Below are positions 1 through 6,349 of a stretch of DNA of 64,000 bases, piece by piece. Origin of the DNA: a virus. A program made the position numbers and the translations under genes. The stretch covers positions 1-64,000 of the IMG/VR virus record IMGVR_UViG_3300033149_006357. One strand, 5' to 3'. Under the pieces are notes generated by a model that did not search any database, had not been told where the DNA came from, and was given only the letters and a program-made list of their open reading frames with translations. Each line of letters begins with the position of its first letter. Position 1 is the first letter of the stretch.

Positions 1-699
1 CTGGGATCGTCCTATGCCGGTAGTGGCAAAGGGATGTCCAGGAACGGACCTTCTCACGGTCCAAAGCAACGCACAAATCGTGGAAGCGTGAACCTGCCCG
101 TGTTTGGTGTCCCTGCTGGCTTCAAGCCAAAGGATTTGGTGCCCATACCCTGGATGGTAGCCTTGGCCCTCCAGGCAGATGGATGGTATTTGAGGAGCGA
201 CATCATCTGGGCGAAGGGATGGGACGGCCTGGGAATAGCTACGTATGGTTCTGCCATGCCGGGATCCCAGACGGATCGCCCCACAGGAACGCATGAGTAC
301 GTGTTTTTGCTCTCCAAGAGCAGACAATACTTTTATGATAACGAGGCGGTCAGGGTAAAGCATGCTACAGGAGACCATCAATTGCGCAGCGTCTGGCTGA
401 TCAGCCCAAAACCGTACAAGGGGCCGCATTACGCCGCGTTCCCGCCAGATCTGGTAGAGCCAATGGTGTTGGCCGGTACAAGCTCGAGCGGGTGCTGCGC
501 GGTGTGCAAAGATCCGTACCGCACCTGCGGGCATGATGCGGGGAGCGTTCCATGCACAGTGCTCGACCCATTTGCCGGGACGGGGAGGGTTGGCGTGGTA
601 AGCCTGGCGTATAGGAGGCACTTTATTGGCATCGAGGCCAAGCCAGAGTACGCGGGGATCATCAGGGATAGCTTGCGCGGATCAGACCTGCCATTTTAG
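1..699 (+). CDS. DNA methyltransferase, 5' end cut by window
   Basis: C-terminal part of a SAM-dependent DNA methyltransferase of the N6-adenine/N4-cytosine type. The frame is open from base 1, so the true start lies outside the window. The SAM-binding motif DPFAGTGRVG sits near the C-terminus, followed by FIGIEAKPEY, typical of these enzymes, and the visible part contains EYVFLLSKS, which resembles the segment after the catalytic motif. The catalytic D/N-PP-Y motif would lie upstream. A Cys-rich insertion (CCAVCKDPYRTCGH) just before the SAM motif looks like a small zinc knuckle, as in some phage methylases. A second, unrelated methylase lies at 19958. The sequence specificity cannot be told. 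Confidence 0.85.
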   Translation: MGSSYAGSGKGMSRNGPSHGPKQRTNRGSVNLPVFGVPAGFKPKDLVPIPWMVALALQADGWYLRSDIIWAKGWDGLGIATYGSAMPGSQTDRPTGTHEYVFLLSKSRQYFYDNEAVRVKHATGDHQLRSVWLISPKPYKGPHYAAFPPDLVEPMVLAGTSSSGCCAVCKDPYRTCGHDAGSVPCTVLDPFAGTGRVGVVSLAYRRHFIGIEAKPEYAGIIRDSLRGSDLPF

Positions 700-707
700 G
701 AGTCGAG

Positions 708-887
708 ATGCTGAGGACAAGATACAACCGGTGGATTCGATTTTGCGAGGAACACAACTGTCGGCATGCGCTGAGGTGCTTCAAAAGGATGCTGGATGGG
801 GATGTATTGGCGCTGGATTTGGTAAGACACGAACCGTATCCTGCGTATCGGTGGCTGTATCCGGCGTTGCATCCGGTGAGGAAATGA
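708..887 (+). CDS. small basic protein (59 aa), unknown
   Basis: Starts 8 bases after the methylase stop, preceded by the ribosome binding site AGGAG, and ends in an ATGA overlap with the next gene. The product is rich in Arg, Tyr and Trp (MLRTRYNRWIRFCEEHN...) and has no recognised domain. Support comes from the tight coupling on both sides rather than from homology. Confidence 0.5.
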   Translation: MLRTRYNRWIRFCEEHNCRHALRCFKRMLDGDVLALDLVRHEPYPAYRWLYPALHPVRK

Positions 888-1117
888 TGGATAAGTGTCA
901 AGTGTGTTTTGTGGGGGATATTACAACTGGTGGTTGCACATACTGCATAGGCGAGCGCTGCTGGGAATGCCACAATCCTATCCTGCGCGGGATGGGATAC
1001 ACCATACTCGGCGGGCGGTACTACCATTTGGGATGTTTTCGCTGGTACAGGCTGAGGAGTGACGGTGGAACCGCATATGGTCGAGATCGATGGCAGGGAA
1101 ATAGAGGGAGAAGATGA
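884..1117 (+). CDS. small zinc-finger protein (77 aa), LIM-like
   Basis: Two adjacent ATG codons overlap the upstream stop (ATGA) behind GAGG. The protein has closely spaced Cys pairs: C5-x2-C8, C18-x2-C21, then C26-x2-C29 and H48-x2-C51. The last two pairs, about 18 residues apart, match half of a LIM-type or treble-clef zinc finger. The tail is Arg-rich. It is probably a small zinc-binding adaptor; its partner is unknown. Confidence 0.55.
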   Translation: MMDKCQVCFVGDITTGGCTYCIGERCWECHNPILRGMGYTILGGRYYHLGCFRWYRLRSDGGTAYGRDRWQGNRGRR

Positions 1118-1221
1118 AAAGGAATGAAGAAGAGGCGGTATGGTTTGTGCTCGGATTGCTTTTGGTCTTTGGCATTCCAGTCATATCGCTAATAGCGCTC
1201 ATCATTAGCAATTGGGGGTAA
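1114..1221 (+). CDS. single-pass membrane peptide (35 aa)
   Basis: ATGA overlap with the preceding gene and a GGGAGAAG ribosome binding site. After a short charged N-terminus (MKRNEEEAVW) almost the whole chain is one hydrophobic helix (VLGLLLVFGIPVISLIALII). A tiny inner-membrane protein of unknown role. Translational coupling is the main support. Confidence 0.5.
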   Translation: MKRNEEEAVWFVLGLLLVFGIPVISLIALIISNWG

Positions 1222-1294
1222 GATGGAAAATGTGCATTTAGCAAGCGCGAATTTGTGTTGTCTTGATTGATCAACATCATCAGGAGGGTGTGAA

Positions 1295-1708
1295 ATGAAC
1301 GTAAAAGAGCTAGTAAACCGCGTGTTCAGGGATTGGTCCAGGGACATCGACGGTAAGATCCGCGAGATGTTGGACGAGCGGCTGCATGATACGATTGCAA
1401 AGCTCTTGGGTTTCGACGACTCTTATGGGCGATGGGAAATAGACCACTGCAACGGGCGGAATTCTCCCATTACCAGGTATCTTGACGAGAAGGTGCGCGA
1501 TGCCGTGAGGTGCTGGCTGGAGGAGCATTTTTGCGATCTGCCGGAGCCATCGGATGAATGGTACGAGGCACTGAGAAACGATTACTTGGGGGCGTACAAA
1601 TCTCATCTCAGGCGTCGTGCGTCGTTGTTAGCGGAGAGGGCGGCCAGAGACAGGCTCGACCTATTGTTGCGGGACGCCATAGACGAAGTGGATTTCAATT
1701 TTCAATGA
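1295..1708 (+). CDS. hypothetical helical protein (137 aa)
   Basis: Starts behind AGGAGGG and is followed by an ATGA overlap with the next gene. The chain is highly charged, largely helical, with repeated Arg/Asp/Glu stretches and an Arg-rich segment near residue 108 (LRRRASLLAERAARDRL). No family recognised. Position between tiny early genes suggests a host-interaction or regulatory role, which is inference only. Confidence 0.6.
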   Translation: MNVKELVNRVFRDWSRDIDGKIREMLDERLHDTIAKLLGFDDSYGRWEIDHCNGRNSPITRYLDEKVRDAVRCWLEEHFCDLPEPSDEWYEALRNDYLGAYKSHLRRRASLLAERAARDRLDLLLRDAIDEVDFNFQ

Positions 1709-2085
1709 CTGCTTTTCACATCATCGTGCTTATCGCGGGCATCGTGTCGCAATACAGCCCAGGGGTAATGGAGGAGGTTGTGGCCAACCGCGTGGCCTGG
1801 GAACAGTTGCCATATCCATTGCCGGGGGTGGACGGTTACGTGGCGGTCAGGGACTGCGACCGCATCGGGGACATCATGTATTTGAGGCCTGTCGGCGGCG
1901 AGTGGGAAAAGTTTCTAGTCGCGGACTGCGCCATGCCGCCCGGGACCGATGGGGCGTGGGAGTGGATGACGGAGTACAACATACTGGCGGAGGTGGACTA
2001 TTGGACCGCCGTCAGGTGGAAAACGGTTGGGAGTGTGATAAGGGCGGAAGTTGGCATTAAAGTGGAAAGGGGCTTGATGCCATAG
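1705..2085 (+). CDS. putative exported protein, possibly beta-barrel fold
   Basis: ATGA overlap with the upstream stop fixes the start. The N-terminus (MTAFHIIVLIAGIVSQYSPG) is hydrophobic and may be a signal peptide or anchor. The body contains GYVAVRDCDRIGD, a VADCAMPP segment and an AEVDYW motif, an arrangement that loosely recalls small double-psi beta-barrel (RlpA/3D-like) proteins that act on cell walls. That likeness is weak. It is the last gene before the repeat array at 2098. Confidence 0.55.
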   Translation: MTAFHIIVLIAGIVSQYSPGVMEEVVANRVAWEQLPYPLPGVDGYVAVRDCDRIGDIMYLRPVGGEWEKFLVADCAMPPGTDGAWEWMTEYNILAEVDYWTAVRWKTVGSVIRAEVGIKVERGLMP

Positions 2086-2097
2086 CTATATTGTACA

Positions 2098-2338
2098 AGA
2101 GACCCAGTGGGGTGTAGCGAGCCGTATTATACGAGAAGACCCAGAATGAAGTAGCGAGCCTCATTGTACAAGAGATCCAGAAAATGGAAGCGAGCCACAC
2201 TATATGAGAGAACCAGAAAATGGAGCGAGCCGTGTAATTCGAGAGATCCACATATGGGTAAGCGATTATGTAAGAGACCCATTACCAGAGAGGTACCATA
2301 TAAGAGATCCACCACCCACTAGCGTGAAGGAGAGAGCC
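2098..2338 (+). repeat. array of about seven imperfect 30-37 bp repeats
   Basis: The unit is AGAGAYCCA, then 8-9 variable bases, then AGCGAGCC, then about 10 variable AT-rich bases. AGAGAYCCA-like copies start at 2098, 2134 (AGAAGACCCA), 2171, 2207, 2242, 2273 and 2303, so the spacing is 36-37, then 35, 31 and 30. AGCGAGCC is exact at 2116, 2153, 2189 and 2224 and decays afterwards (AAGCGATT at 2260, AGCGTGAA at 2321). The array starts just after the stop at 2085 and ends a few bases before the start codon at 2346. No significant ORF explains it. It may encode a non-coding RNA or be a set of protein-binding sites for the IS110-like product that follows. Confidence 0.85.
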
Positions 2339-2345
2339 GATCATT

Positions 2346-2972
2346 ATGAAGCGTTATATTGCGTTGCAGAAGCATTTACAGAGAGTGCGTATCGGGCTGC
2401 AAAATCGTTTGGGCAGAGACGGTTTGTACAAAGAGGAGCTGTTGGAACTGTGCGAGTCTATTATTGGACTTGAGGACAGGCTCGATAAGGAGATCGAGCA
2501 AACTGCAAAAGAACACCCTATCTATCACGAGTTGCTAAAGATCAAGGGCATCGGGCCAAAACTTGCATCCAGACTGGTGGCGTACATAGATATCCGCAAA
2601 TGCAACACCGTCAGTCAGCTATGGAGATACGCGGGGTATGGGGTAGTAGACGGAAAAGCGGAGAGGGCCAAAAAGGGGGAAACTCGTCATTACTGTGGTG
2701 AGCTAAAGACCATCCTATACCTGGTAGCCCTGGCGTTTTTGAGGTCTCACAGCCCCTACACGCACCTATACTACGAAGAGCGCGAAAAGCATCCGGACCT
2801 CAAGCCGATGCACCAGCACCTCAGGGGCCTGCGCAAGATGATCAAGATGTTTCTGTCCCACCTATGGGAAAAGTGGCGCACCCTAGAAGGGCTGGAGACG
2901 CGCAAAGCATACGTGATAGAAGTACTCGGACACACACACATACACGAGGCAAAAGACTATGGATGGGAATAA
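2346..2972 (+). CDS. stand-alone IS110-type C-terminal (Transposase_20-like) protein
   Basis: 208 residues that match only the C-terminal half of IS110/IS116/IS902 transposases: a helical N-terminal coiled region (1-60), a helix-hairpin-helix (KIKGIGPKLASRLVA, 65-79), the conserved WRYAGYG (93-99) and the Arg/Leu-rich helices around GELKTILYLVALAFLRS (118-134). The N-terminal RuvC-like DEDD domain is absent. Where these transposases usually carry a conserved serine in an S-G motif after the AYxG box, this protein reads VVDGK, so the recombinase serine is apparently missing. The start is set by GAAGGAGAG upstream. The repeat array at 2098-2338 lies directly upstream, where IS110-group elements carry their guide (bridge) RNA. 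It is more likely a domesticated nucleic-acid-binding protein than an active transposase. Confidence 0.75.
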   Translation: MKRYIALQKHLQRVRIGLQNRLGRDGLYKEELLELCESIIGLEDRLDKEIEQTAKEHPIYHELLKIKGIGPKLASRLVAYIDIRKCNTVSQLWRYAGYGVVDGKAERAKKGETRHYCGELKTILYLVALAFLRSHSPYTHLYYEEREKHPDLKPMHQHLRGLRKMIKMFLSHLWEKWRTLEGLETRKAYVIEVLGHTHIHEAKDYGWE

Positions 2973-3129
2973 ATGGCTTATGGCGCTGACCATTGTATGT
3001 ATGCTAGCAGATGGGCATCTTGGATGCAAAGCCGAACAAGGGCGGGAAGAGTACCAAAAAAAGCTAATGGAAGAAAAGCGTAAAAGATGGGAGGATCTAC
3101 TACGCTCTGCGGCAGCTACACAGGACTAG
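2959..3129 (+). CDS. small putative lipoprotein (56 aa)
   Basis: Overlaps the end of the IS110-like gene by 14 bases and has a GAGG ribosome binding site. The N-terminus (MDGNKWLMALTIVCMLADGHLGC) looks like a short signal peptide ending in a lipobox-like LGC at residues 21-23. The rest is a charged helix (EYQKKLMEEKRKRWEDLL). Overlap and spacing suggest co-translation with its neighbour. Function unknown. Confidence 0.5.
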   Translation: MDGNKWLMALTIVCMLADGHLGCKAEQGREEYQKKLMEEKRKRWEDLLRSAAATQD

Positions 3130-3400
3130 ATGCCGGGCAGATGCATCCCTGCAGAATGAACCGGAAGACAGATCGAGGGACCGCTCGATGATCCCAATGT
3201 GGTGATATCACAAAGAGGAGGCGCCTGATGAGGGAGAGATAGGGACAAGGGCGCGGAGTGAATGCGAGGGGGCGGCATCCCGATGAGGCATGGGGGTGAT
3301 TTGGGGGGAGGAGGGGACTATCGCTGTCGTAGCAGTACGGTGCACGAGAAAACAGATGGGGGGTATTTGATAAATGACGATTAACGATGTACTTTTATGT
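3130..3400. other. G-rich non-coding stretch
   Basis: No convincing gene. The + strand is very purine- and G-rich between about 3210 and 3330 (runs of 4-6 G). A 40-codon frame can be read from the ATG at 3260 but has a poor ribosome binding site and a low-complexity Gly-rich product, so it is not called. Confidence 0.5.
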
Positions 3401-3407
3401 ATAACTG

Positions 3408-3699
3408 GCGATACTTAGCGATACTTAGCGTGCCGTGACGATATTGTATTAACACTTGCGCAACCTAGGGATAACGTTAGCTAGTGTGTATACACAAACG
3501 ACAGTTTGCTATGCCTAGGGAATGCCAGATAGCACTTGCAATACTTTTTTAGCTGCAGCGCGGCTTGCAATACATAGCGTATATGTAAGTGCGATACGCG
3601 CCTTACATGTAAGACCGATACACTGATACGGCGATACACCGATACACCGATACGCGTAAGGGCAACATACTGTTACACTGTTACACGTAAGACCGATAC
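3408..3699. repeat. GATAC iteron cluster, possible origin or regulator-binding region
   Basis: GCGATACTTA occurs twice in tandem (3408, 3418). GATAC then occurs at 3593, 3617, 3625, 3633, 3641, 3649 and 3695; the five copies from 3617 to 3653 are spaced exactly 8 bp. A 19-bp direct repeat, TTACAYGTAAGACCGATAC, starts at 3603 and 3681; its first ten bases are palindromic (TTACATGTAA) in the first copy. A second short repeat, ACTGTTAC, lies at 3669 and 3677. The region holds no gene. Iterons of this kind are typical of replication origins, partition sites or multi-site operators. Confidence 0.75.
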
Positions 3700-3720
3700 G
3701 CCGGCAAGCCGCCAAACTAG

Positions 3721-3743
3721 TTGACATAAATAACCTTAAAATT
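3721..3743 (+). promoter_or_regulatory. conserved upstream element (copy 1)
   Basis: TTGACATAA followed by ACCTTAAAATT. Nearly the same element lies at 60874 ahead of the other rightward promoter, with the same TGTTAC-type repeats further upstream. It is probably an activator-binding site, UP-element-like AT-rich box or operator. No suitably spaced -10 box follows the TTGACA, so it is not called as a promoter itself. Confidence 0.55.
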
Positions 3744-3822
3744 GACTGAACGTAGATATTGCCAAGTAGCGCCCGCTCGAGGGCGCGTGAGGTTGTGTTA
3801 CGTTGTGTTCTGTAAAGCGCGT

Positions 3823-3851
3823 TTGCAAGTCTCGGCGCCCTGTGGTATACT
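3823..3851 (+). promoter_or_regulatory. sigma70-type promoter, TTGCAA-N17-TATACT
   Basis: -35 TTGCAA at 3823-3828 and -10 TATACT at 3846-3851, 17 bp apart, about 70 bases upstream of the coiled-coil gene at 3920. The -10 context TGTGGTATACTTG is shared with the promoter at 60919. Confidence 0.75.
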
Positions 3852-3919
3852 TGGCGTGTGCGTGGAGGCGCATACGGCCGCTCTTTACCAGCCAAATAGA
3901 CTAGGAAGGAAGGAAAATC

Positions 3920-4711
3920 ATGTCGTACAAAGACCTAATCTCGGGCGCATCGGAAGAGTTTTTCGAGAGTGTCGATCTACGCAATGTGATCGAACGCTTC
4001 CCTACAATCACACTCTGTAGCGCGCTGTCGGCTGCTTGCAGCACTTGGCGTGAGTATGACGATGTGGAGGCGCAAGAGCAGATCGACGCGATCGAGAAAC
4101 AACTAGCCGCTCTTGCACAAGAGCGGCAAGGGCTCGATTTCTCAGTTTTTGCGCAAGCCTTGGCTGGGAAGGAAGCAAGCGAGATTGCCAGTATGCTTGC
4201 GGATCGAGAGAAGCGCCTTGCAGAGATTGCGAGCGAGCGAGAGAAACTTCAGGTCGAGAAGTCGCTTCTCCAAGAGCGACGCAAGACAGAAGCAGTACTT
4301 GCGTTCGTCAAGGCTTGTGGGGGGCGCCCGAGCACAGGGCGCGCGGCGACGTCCGATCTTACGGCTCTTGCGTGGTCTTGCAAAGCTTACGGAAGCGTTT
4401 GGACGATCTACGGATCACCTAGGTCTTGGCTTGTGTGGAAGGACAACAAGCCGGTCGCGTCAAGCAAGGACGTAGACATGGGTATCACAAGCCGAACTGG
4501 TTTTCGCAAGGTGATCTATGTCTTGGCCGGCAAGCTTGCCGGTTACGGCAAGGGTACCAATGCCTTGTCCAAGGCACACAAGGACAACATGTTGGGCGGC
4601 ATCCATGCCGGCGGATCGGCCGGCGTGGTAGACTTGTCCGATGTGGGCCCTTGGGCGCAAGGCTACACTGAGTTTTTCGCGCCCCCCAAGTCAAAGGACA
4701 AGACCAACTAG
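3920..4711 (+). CDS. coiled-coil protein (263 aa), unknown, own transcription unit
   Basis: A free-standing gene with its own promoter (3823), strong GGAAGGAAGG ribosome binding site and intrinsic terminator (4727), so probably an abundant product. Residues 50-125 form a charged coiled coil (EQIDAIEKQLAALAQERQ; AEIASEREKLQVEKSLLQER). The C-terminal half is Gly/Lys/Ser-rich and aromatic (SCKAYGSVWTIYGSPRSWLV; KVIYVLAGKLAGYGKG), which could be a nucleic-acid-binding or structural domain. No family recognised. Its place beside the iteron cluster allows a role in replication, segregation or DNA packaging, but this is speculation. Confidence 0.75.
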   Translation: MSYKDLISGASEEFFESVDLRNVIERFPTITLCSALSAACSTWREYDDVEAQEQIDAIEKQLAALAQERQGLDFSVFAQALAGKEASEIASMLADREKRLAEIASEREKLQVEKSLLQERRKTEAVLAFVKACGGRPSTGRAATSDLTALAWSCKAYGSVWTIYGSPRSWLVWKDNKPVASSKDVDMGITSRTGFRKVIYVLAGKLAGYGKGTNALSKAHKDNMLGGIHAGGSAGVVDLSDVGPWAQGYTEFFAPPKSKDKTN

Positions 4712-4726
4712 CAGAGTACCACTAGC

Positions 4727-4769
4727 AGAGCGCATGGCTATAGCGGCCGGCCATGCGCTCTTTCCCTTC
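4727..4769 (+). terminator. intrinsic terminator
   Basis: A perfect 12-bp stem, AGAGCGCATGGC (4727-4738) with GCCATGCGCTCT (4750-4761), an 11-base loop and a T/C-rich tail (TTCCCTTCT). Outer bases CTAGCAGA/TCTGCTAG can extend the structure. It closes the unit of the gene at 3920. Confidence 0.8.
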
Positions 4770-4785
4770 TCTGCTAGCGTAAAAG

Positions 4786-4841
4786 TTACCCATTGCAAAC
4801 TCTGGTACGTAAAGCAGACTATCACAAAGTGCAATGGGTAA
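4786..4841. promoter_or_regulatory. 12-bp perfect inverted repeat with internal direct repeat
   Basis: TTACCCATTGCA (4786-4797) is repeated inverted as TGCAATGGGTAA (4830-4841), separated by 32 bases. GTAAAGCAGA occurs inside the loop and again just after the right arm, so inverted and direct repeats overlap. No T-tract follows; an operator or regulatory RNA hairpin fits better than a terminator. Confidence 0.55.
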
Positions 4842-4892
4842 AGCAGATCATCGCGCCTCACGGATTGTGTTAGCCATAATCCGGGGGGAACG

Positions 4893-4982
4893 ATGGTTAA
4901 CAAAAGCATAATCGCGATGGTCGAGGCGAGCGCAGCGTATCCCCCACTATCACCCACAATGGTATCGTTACCATGGACGTGA
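4893..4982 (+). CDS. possible 29-aa peptide
   Basis: ATG behind GGGGGGAA, ending at 4982. The reading frame overlaps the first TATCGTTAC site, so it may only be a spurious frame or a leader peptide for the operon that starts at 5036. Confidence 0.2.
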   Translation: MVNKSIIAMVEASAAYPPLSPTMVSLPWT

Positions 4983-5020
4983 TAGTATCGTTACCATATC
5001 CACGGTGATATCGTTACACT
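4962..5020 (+). promoter_or_regulatory. three TATCGTTAC sites at 23-bp spacing
   Basis: TATCGTTAC starts at 4963, 4986 and 5009, exactly 23 bp apart; the first two copies extend to GTATCGTTACCAT. They end about 15 bases before the start codon at 5036. The regular spacing (about two helical turns) suggests cooperative binding of a phage regulator that controls the long early operon. No good -35/-10 pair was recognised between them. Confidence 0.65.
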
Positions 5021-5035
5021 AGAAAGGAAATACTC

Positions 5036-5320
5036 ATGATCAAAAAAGAGATCCCGGTCAAGGTCGCGGTCCTGACAATCTCAAGGCAGATCTTGCGACA
5101 GGTTCCTTATCGTCCCATGCTGCCAAGAGATGATAGGGAAATCATTGGCTGGTTCTGGGCGGATATCAAGGGCATCCGCAATGGAACCAACATTTGCGTC
5201 TTGGTACAAGATCTTTCCGTGGGCGATCTGGCTGTAGAGGACGGTAGGATGGATCGTCGTACAGGAAGGGTCAGGGGCAGGTATGGAGAGGTCGTGCCGG
5301 ATCACATCTATGTCAGGTAG
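5036..5320 (+). CDS. hypothetical protein (94 aa), first gene of early block
   Basis: Starts behind GAAAGGAAA, just after the 23-bp-spaced sites. The protein is small, mixed alpha/beta and charged (MIKKEIPVKVAVLTISRQIL...). Ends 12 bases before the next gene. No recognised family. Confidence 0.65.
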   Translation: MIKKEIPVKVAVLTISRQILRQVPYRPMLPRDDREIIGWFWADIKGIRNGTNICVLVQDLSVGDLAVEDGRMDRRTGRVRGRYGEVVPDHIYVR

Positions 5321-5332
5321 AAAGGATCTAAC

Positions 5333-5671
5333 ATGATCGAGAATGTAGTTGATCTGCTATGGCATCCGCATTTCCATAGGTTGGTCGGGGCTCACATCGA
5401 GCTGGACCTTCCTGCGGTCGGCCTGGTCAGGGTCGACCAGAAACGCATGGTCGTGTGGGCCGATTTAGCCCACGACCTGGATCGGGAAGGATTCGACTTT
5501 GAAGCGGTCGAGAATTATCTCGGTCAAGGGTGGTACATTGTCAAGGAAGTCGATGGCAATGGTGGAAGGATCGTCGCCATAACTCCAGACTACGACACAG
5601 CCAAAACGATCGCGGAATGCGATGAGGAGCACCGCGATATATGGCGTAACGGGAAGTTTGTATCCTGGTAG
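5333..5671 (+). CDS. hypothetical protein (112 aa), paralogue of 5801 gene
   Basis: Clearly homologous along its length to the product at 5801-6169. Shared blocks are LDLPAVGxxxVDQ, ADLAxDLDxxG, the GQGWYIVKEV/GEGWYIVKEV segment and the C-terminal AECDEEHRDIW...KxVSW. A hairpin follows both copies, so a gene-plus-hairpin unit was duplicated. GAAAGGATCT precedes both starts. Function unknown. Confidence 0.7.
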   Translation: MIENVVDLLWHPHFHRLVGAHIELDLPAVGLVRVDQKRMVVWADLAHDLDREGFDFEAVENYLGQGWYIVKEVDGNGGRIVAITPDYDTAKTIAECDEEHRDIWRNGKFVSW

Positions 5672-5679
5672 TCTTAATG

Positions 5680-5708
5680 CCCCGCCCGTCGGGCGATAAT
5701 AGGCGGGC
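5680..5708 (+). terminator. GC-rich intergenic hairpin (GCCCGCC/GGCGGGC family)
   Basis: GCCCCGCCC pairs with GGCGGGC at 5702-5708, and CGCCCG/CGGGCG can form a nested stem. No T-tract. Related hairpins lie at 6178, 11150 and 13221. It may attenuate transcription, or stabilise or process mRNA. Confidence 0.45.
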
Positions 5709-5800
5709 CAAAGGGGATTCCGCTCTTTTCACGGGAAGAGCATGGCCAAAGCCCCCGGTCGCGCTCTGCCATATCTGCGTCAAGTAGAAAGGATCTTACA

Positions 5801-6169
5801 ATGAACGAGCACATTCTCGACCTCATTTGCAGCCCGTATTTCAGGGGGCTGCGTGAGGGTGGCGTCAGGCTCGATCTGCCCGTGGTGGGCAAGATCATCG
5901 TCGATCAGAACCGCGAGGTCATCCAGGCGGATCTTGCGGATGACCTCGACCAGGCCGGATATTCTGGCTGGCACATTCTTGATTTGGCGAAAGAGTACAT
6001 CGGTGAGGGCTGGTACATCGTCAAAGAGGTGAGACGAAACGCCGATGGTGCTATCACCGAGATCAGGCAAATCATTGCGATGGCAGACTATGCGACCGCC
6101 AAGGCTGTTGCCGAATGCGATGAAGCCCACCGCGATATCTGGTGCGGCGGGAAGCTCGTATCCTGGTAA
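5801..6169 (+). CDS. hypothetical protein (122 aa), paralogue of 5333 gene
   Basis: Second copy of the family described for 5333, with a few extra residues in the middle (around GWHILDLAKEYIGEGWYIV). Conserved acidic and aromatic residues in both copies suggest a real fold rather than drift. The 130 bases between the copies hold the hairpin and no convincing gene. Confidence 0.7.
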   Translation: MNEHILDLICSPYFRGLREGGVRLDLPVVGKIIVDQNREVIQADLADDLDQAGYSGWHILDLAKEYIGEGWYIVKEVRRNADGAITEIRQIIAMADYATAKAVAECDEAHRDIWCGGKLVSW

Positions 6170-6177
6170 TCCATTAT

Positions 6178-6204
6178 GCCCGCCCGTCGGCATTGTAGGC
6201 GGGC
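6178..6204 (+). terminator. GC-rich intergenic hairpin, second copy
   Basis: GCCCGCC (6178-6184) pairs with GGCGGGC (6198-6204) around a 13-base loop. Same position relative to its gene as the hairpin at 5680. No T-tract. Confidence 0.45.
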
Positions 6205-6217
6205 AGGAGCGATTGAT

Positions 6218-6349
6218 ATGGTGGTGGCCGTCATCCTTTTGTCCCCAGCGATTGGGCACGCAATCGCCGGGGTGTTCATTCGGTGGTACGAAAAGCACCA
6301 CCCAATCTATGTGCCGGATTGGGTGGTAGAAAGGATGCCGGATGACTGA
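6218..6349 (+). CDS. small membrane peptide (43 aa)
   Basis: ATG eight bases after AGGAG, ending in overlap with the next gene (start 6342). The N-terminal half is hydrophobic (MVVAVILLSPAIGHAIAGVF), the rest polar (RWYEKHHPIYVPDWVVERM). Probably a single-pass membrane peptide of unknown function. Confidence 0.45.
   Translation: MVVAVILLSPAIGHAIAGVFIRWYEKHHPIYVPDWVVERMPDD

Noticed and set aside
2098-2338. CRISPR array
   Set aside because: Conserved blocks are only 8-9 bases, variable parts 8-10 bases, both degenerate, and no cas gene is near. The array fits a binding-site or RNA array better.
2346-2972. Complete IS110 insertion sequence
   Set aside because: Only the C-terminal transposase half is present, with no DEDD domain, no recombinase serine seen and no element ends or target junctions recognised.
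3721-3742. Promoter from TTGACA at 3721
   Set aside because: No -10 hexamer lies at 15-19 bp; the AT-rich box is only 10 bp away. Treated as a control element.
4691-4957. Leftward 88-residue hydrophobic ORF
   Set aside because: Covers the terminator and the inverted repeat and has no ribosome binding site; the non-coding structures explain the region better.
5677-5787. 36-codon frame between the paralogues
   Set aside because: No ribosome binding site and it lies over the hairpin.
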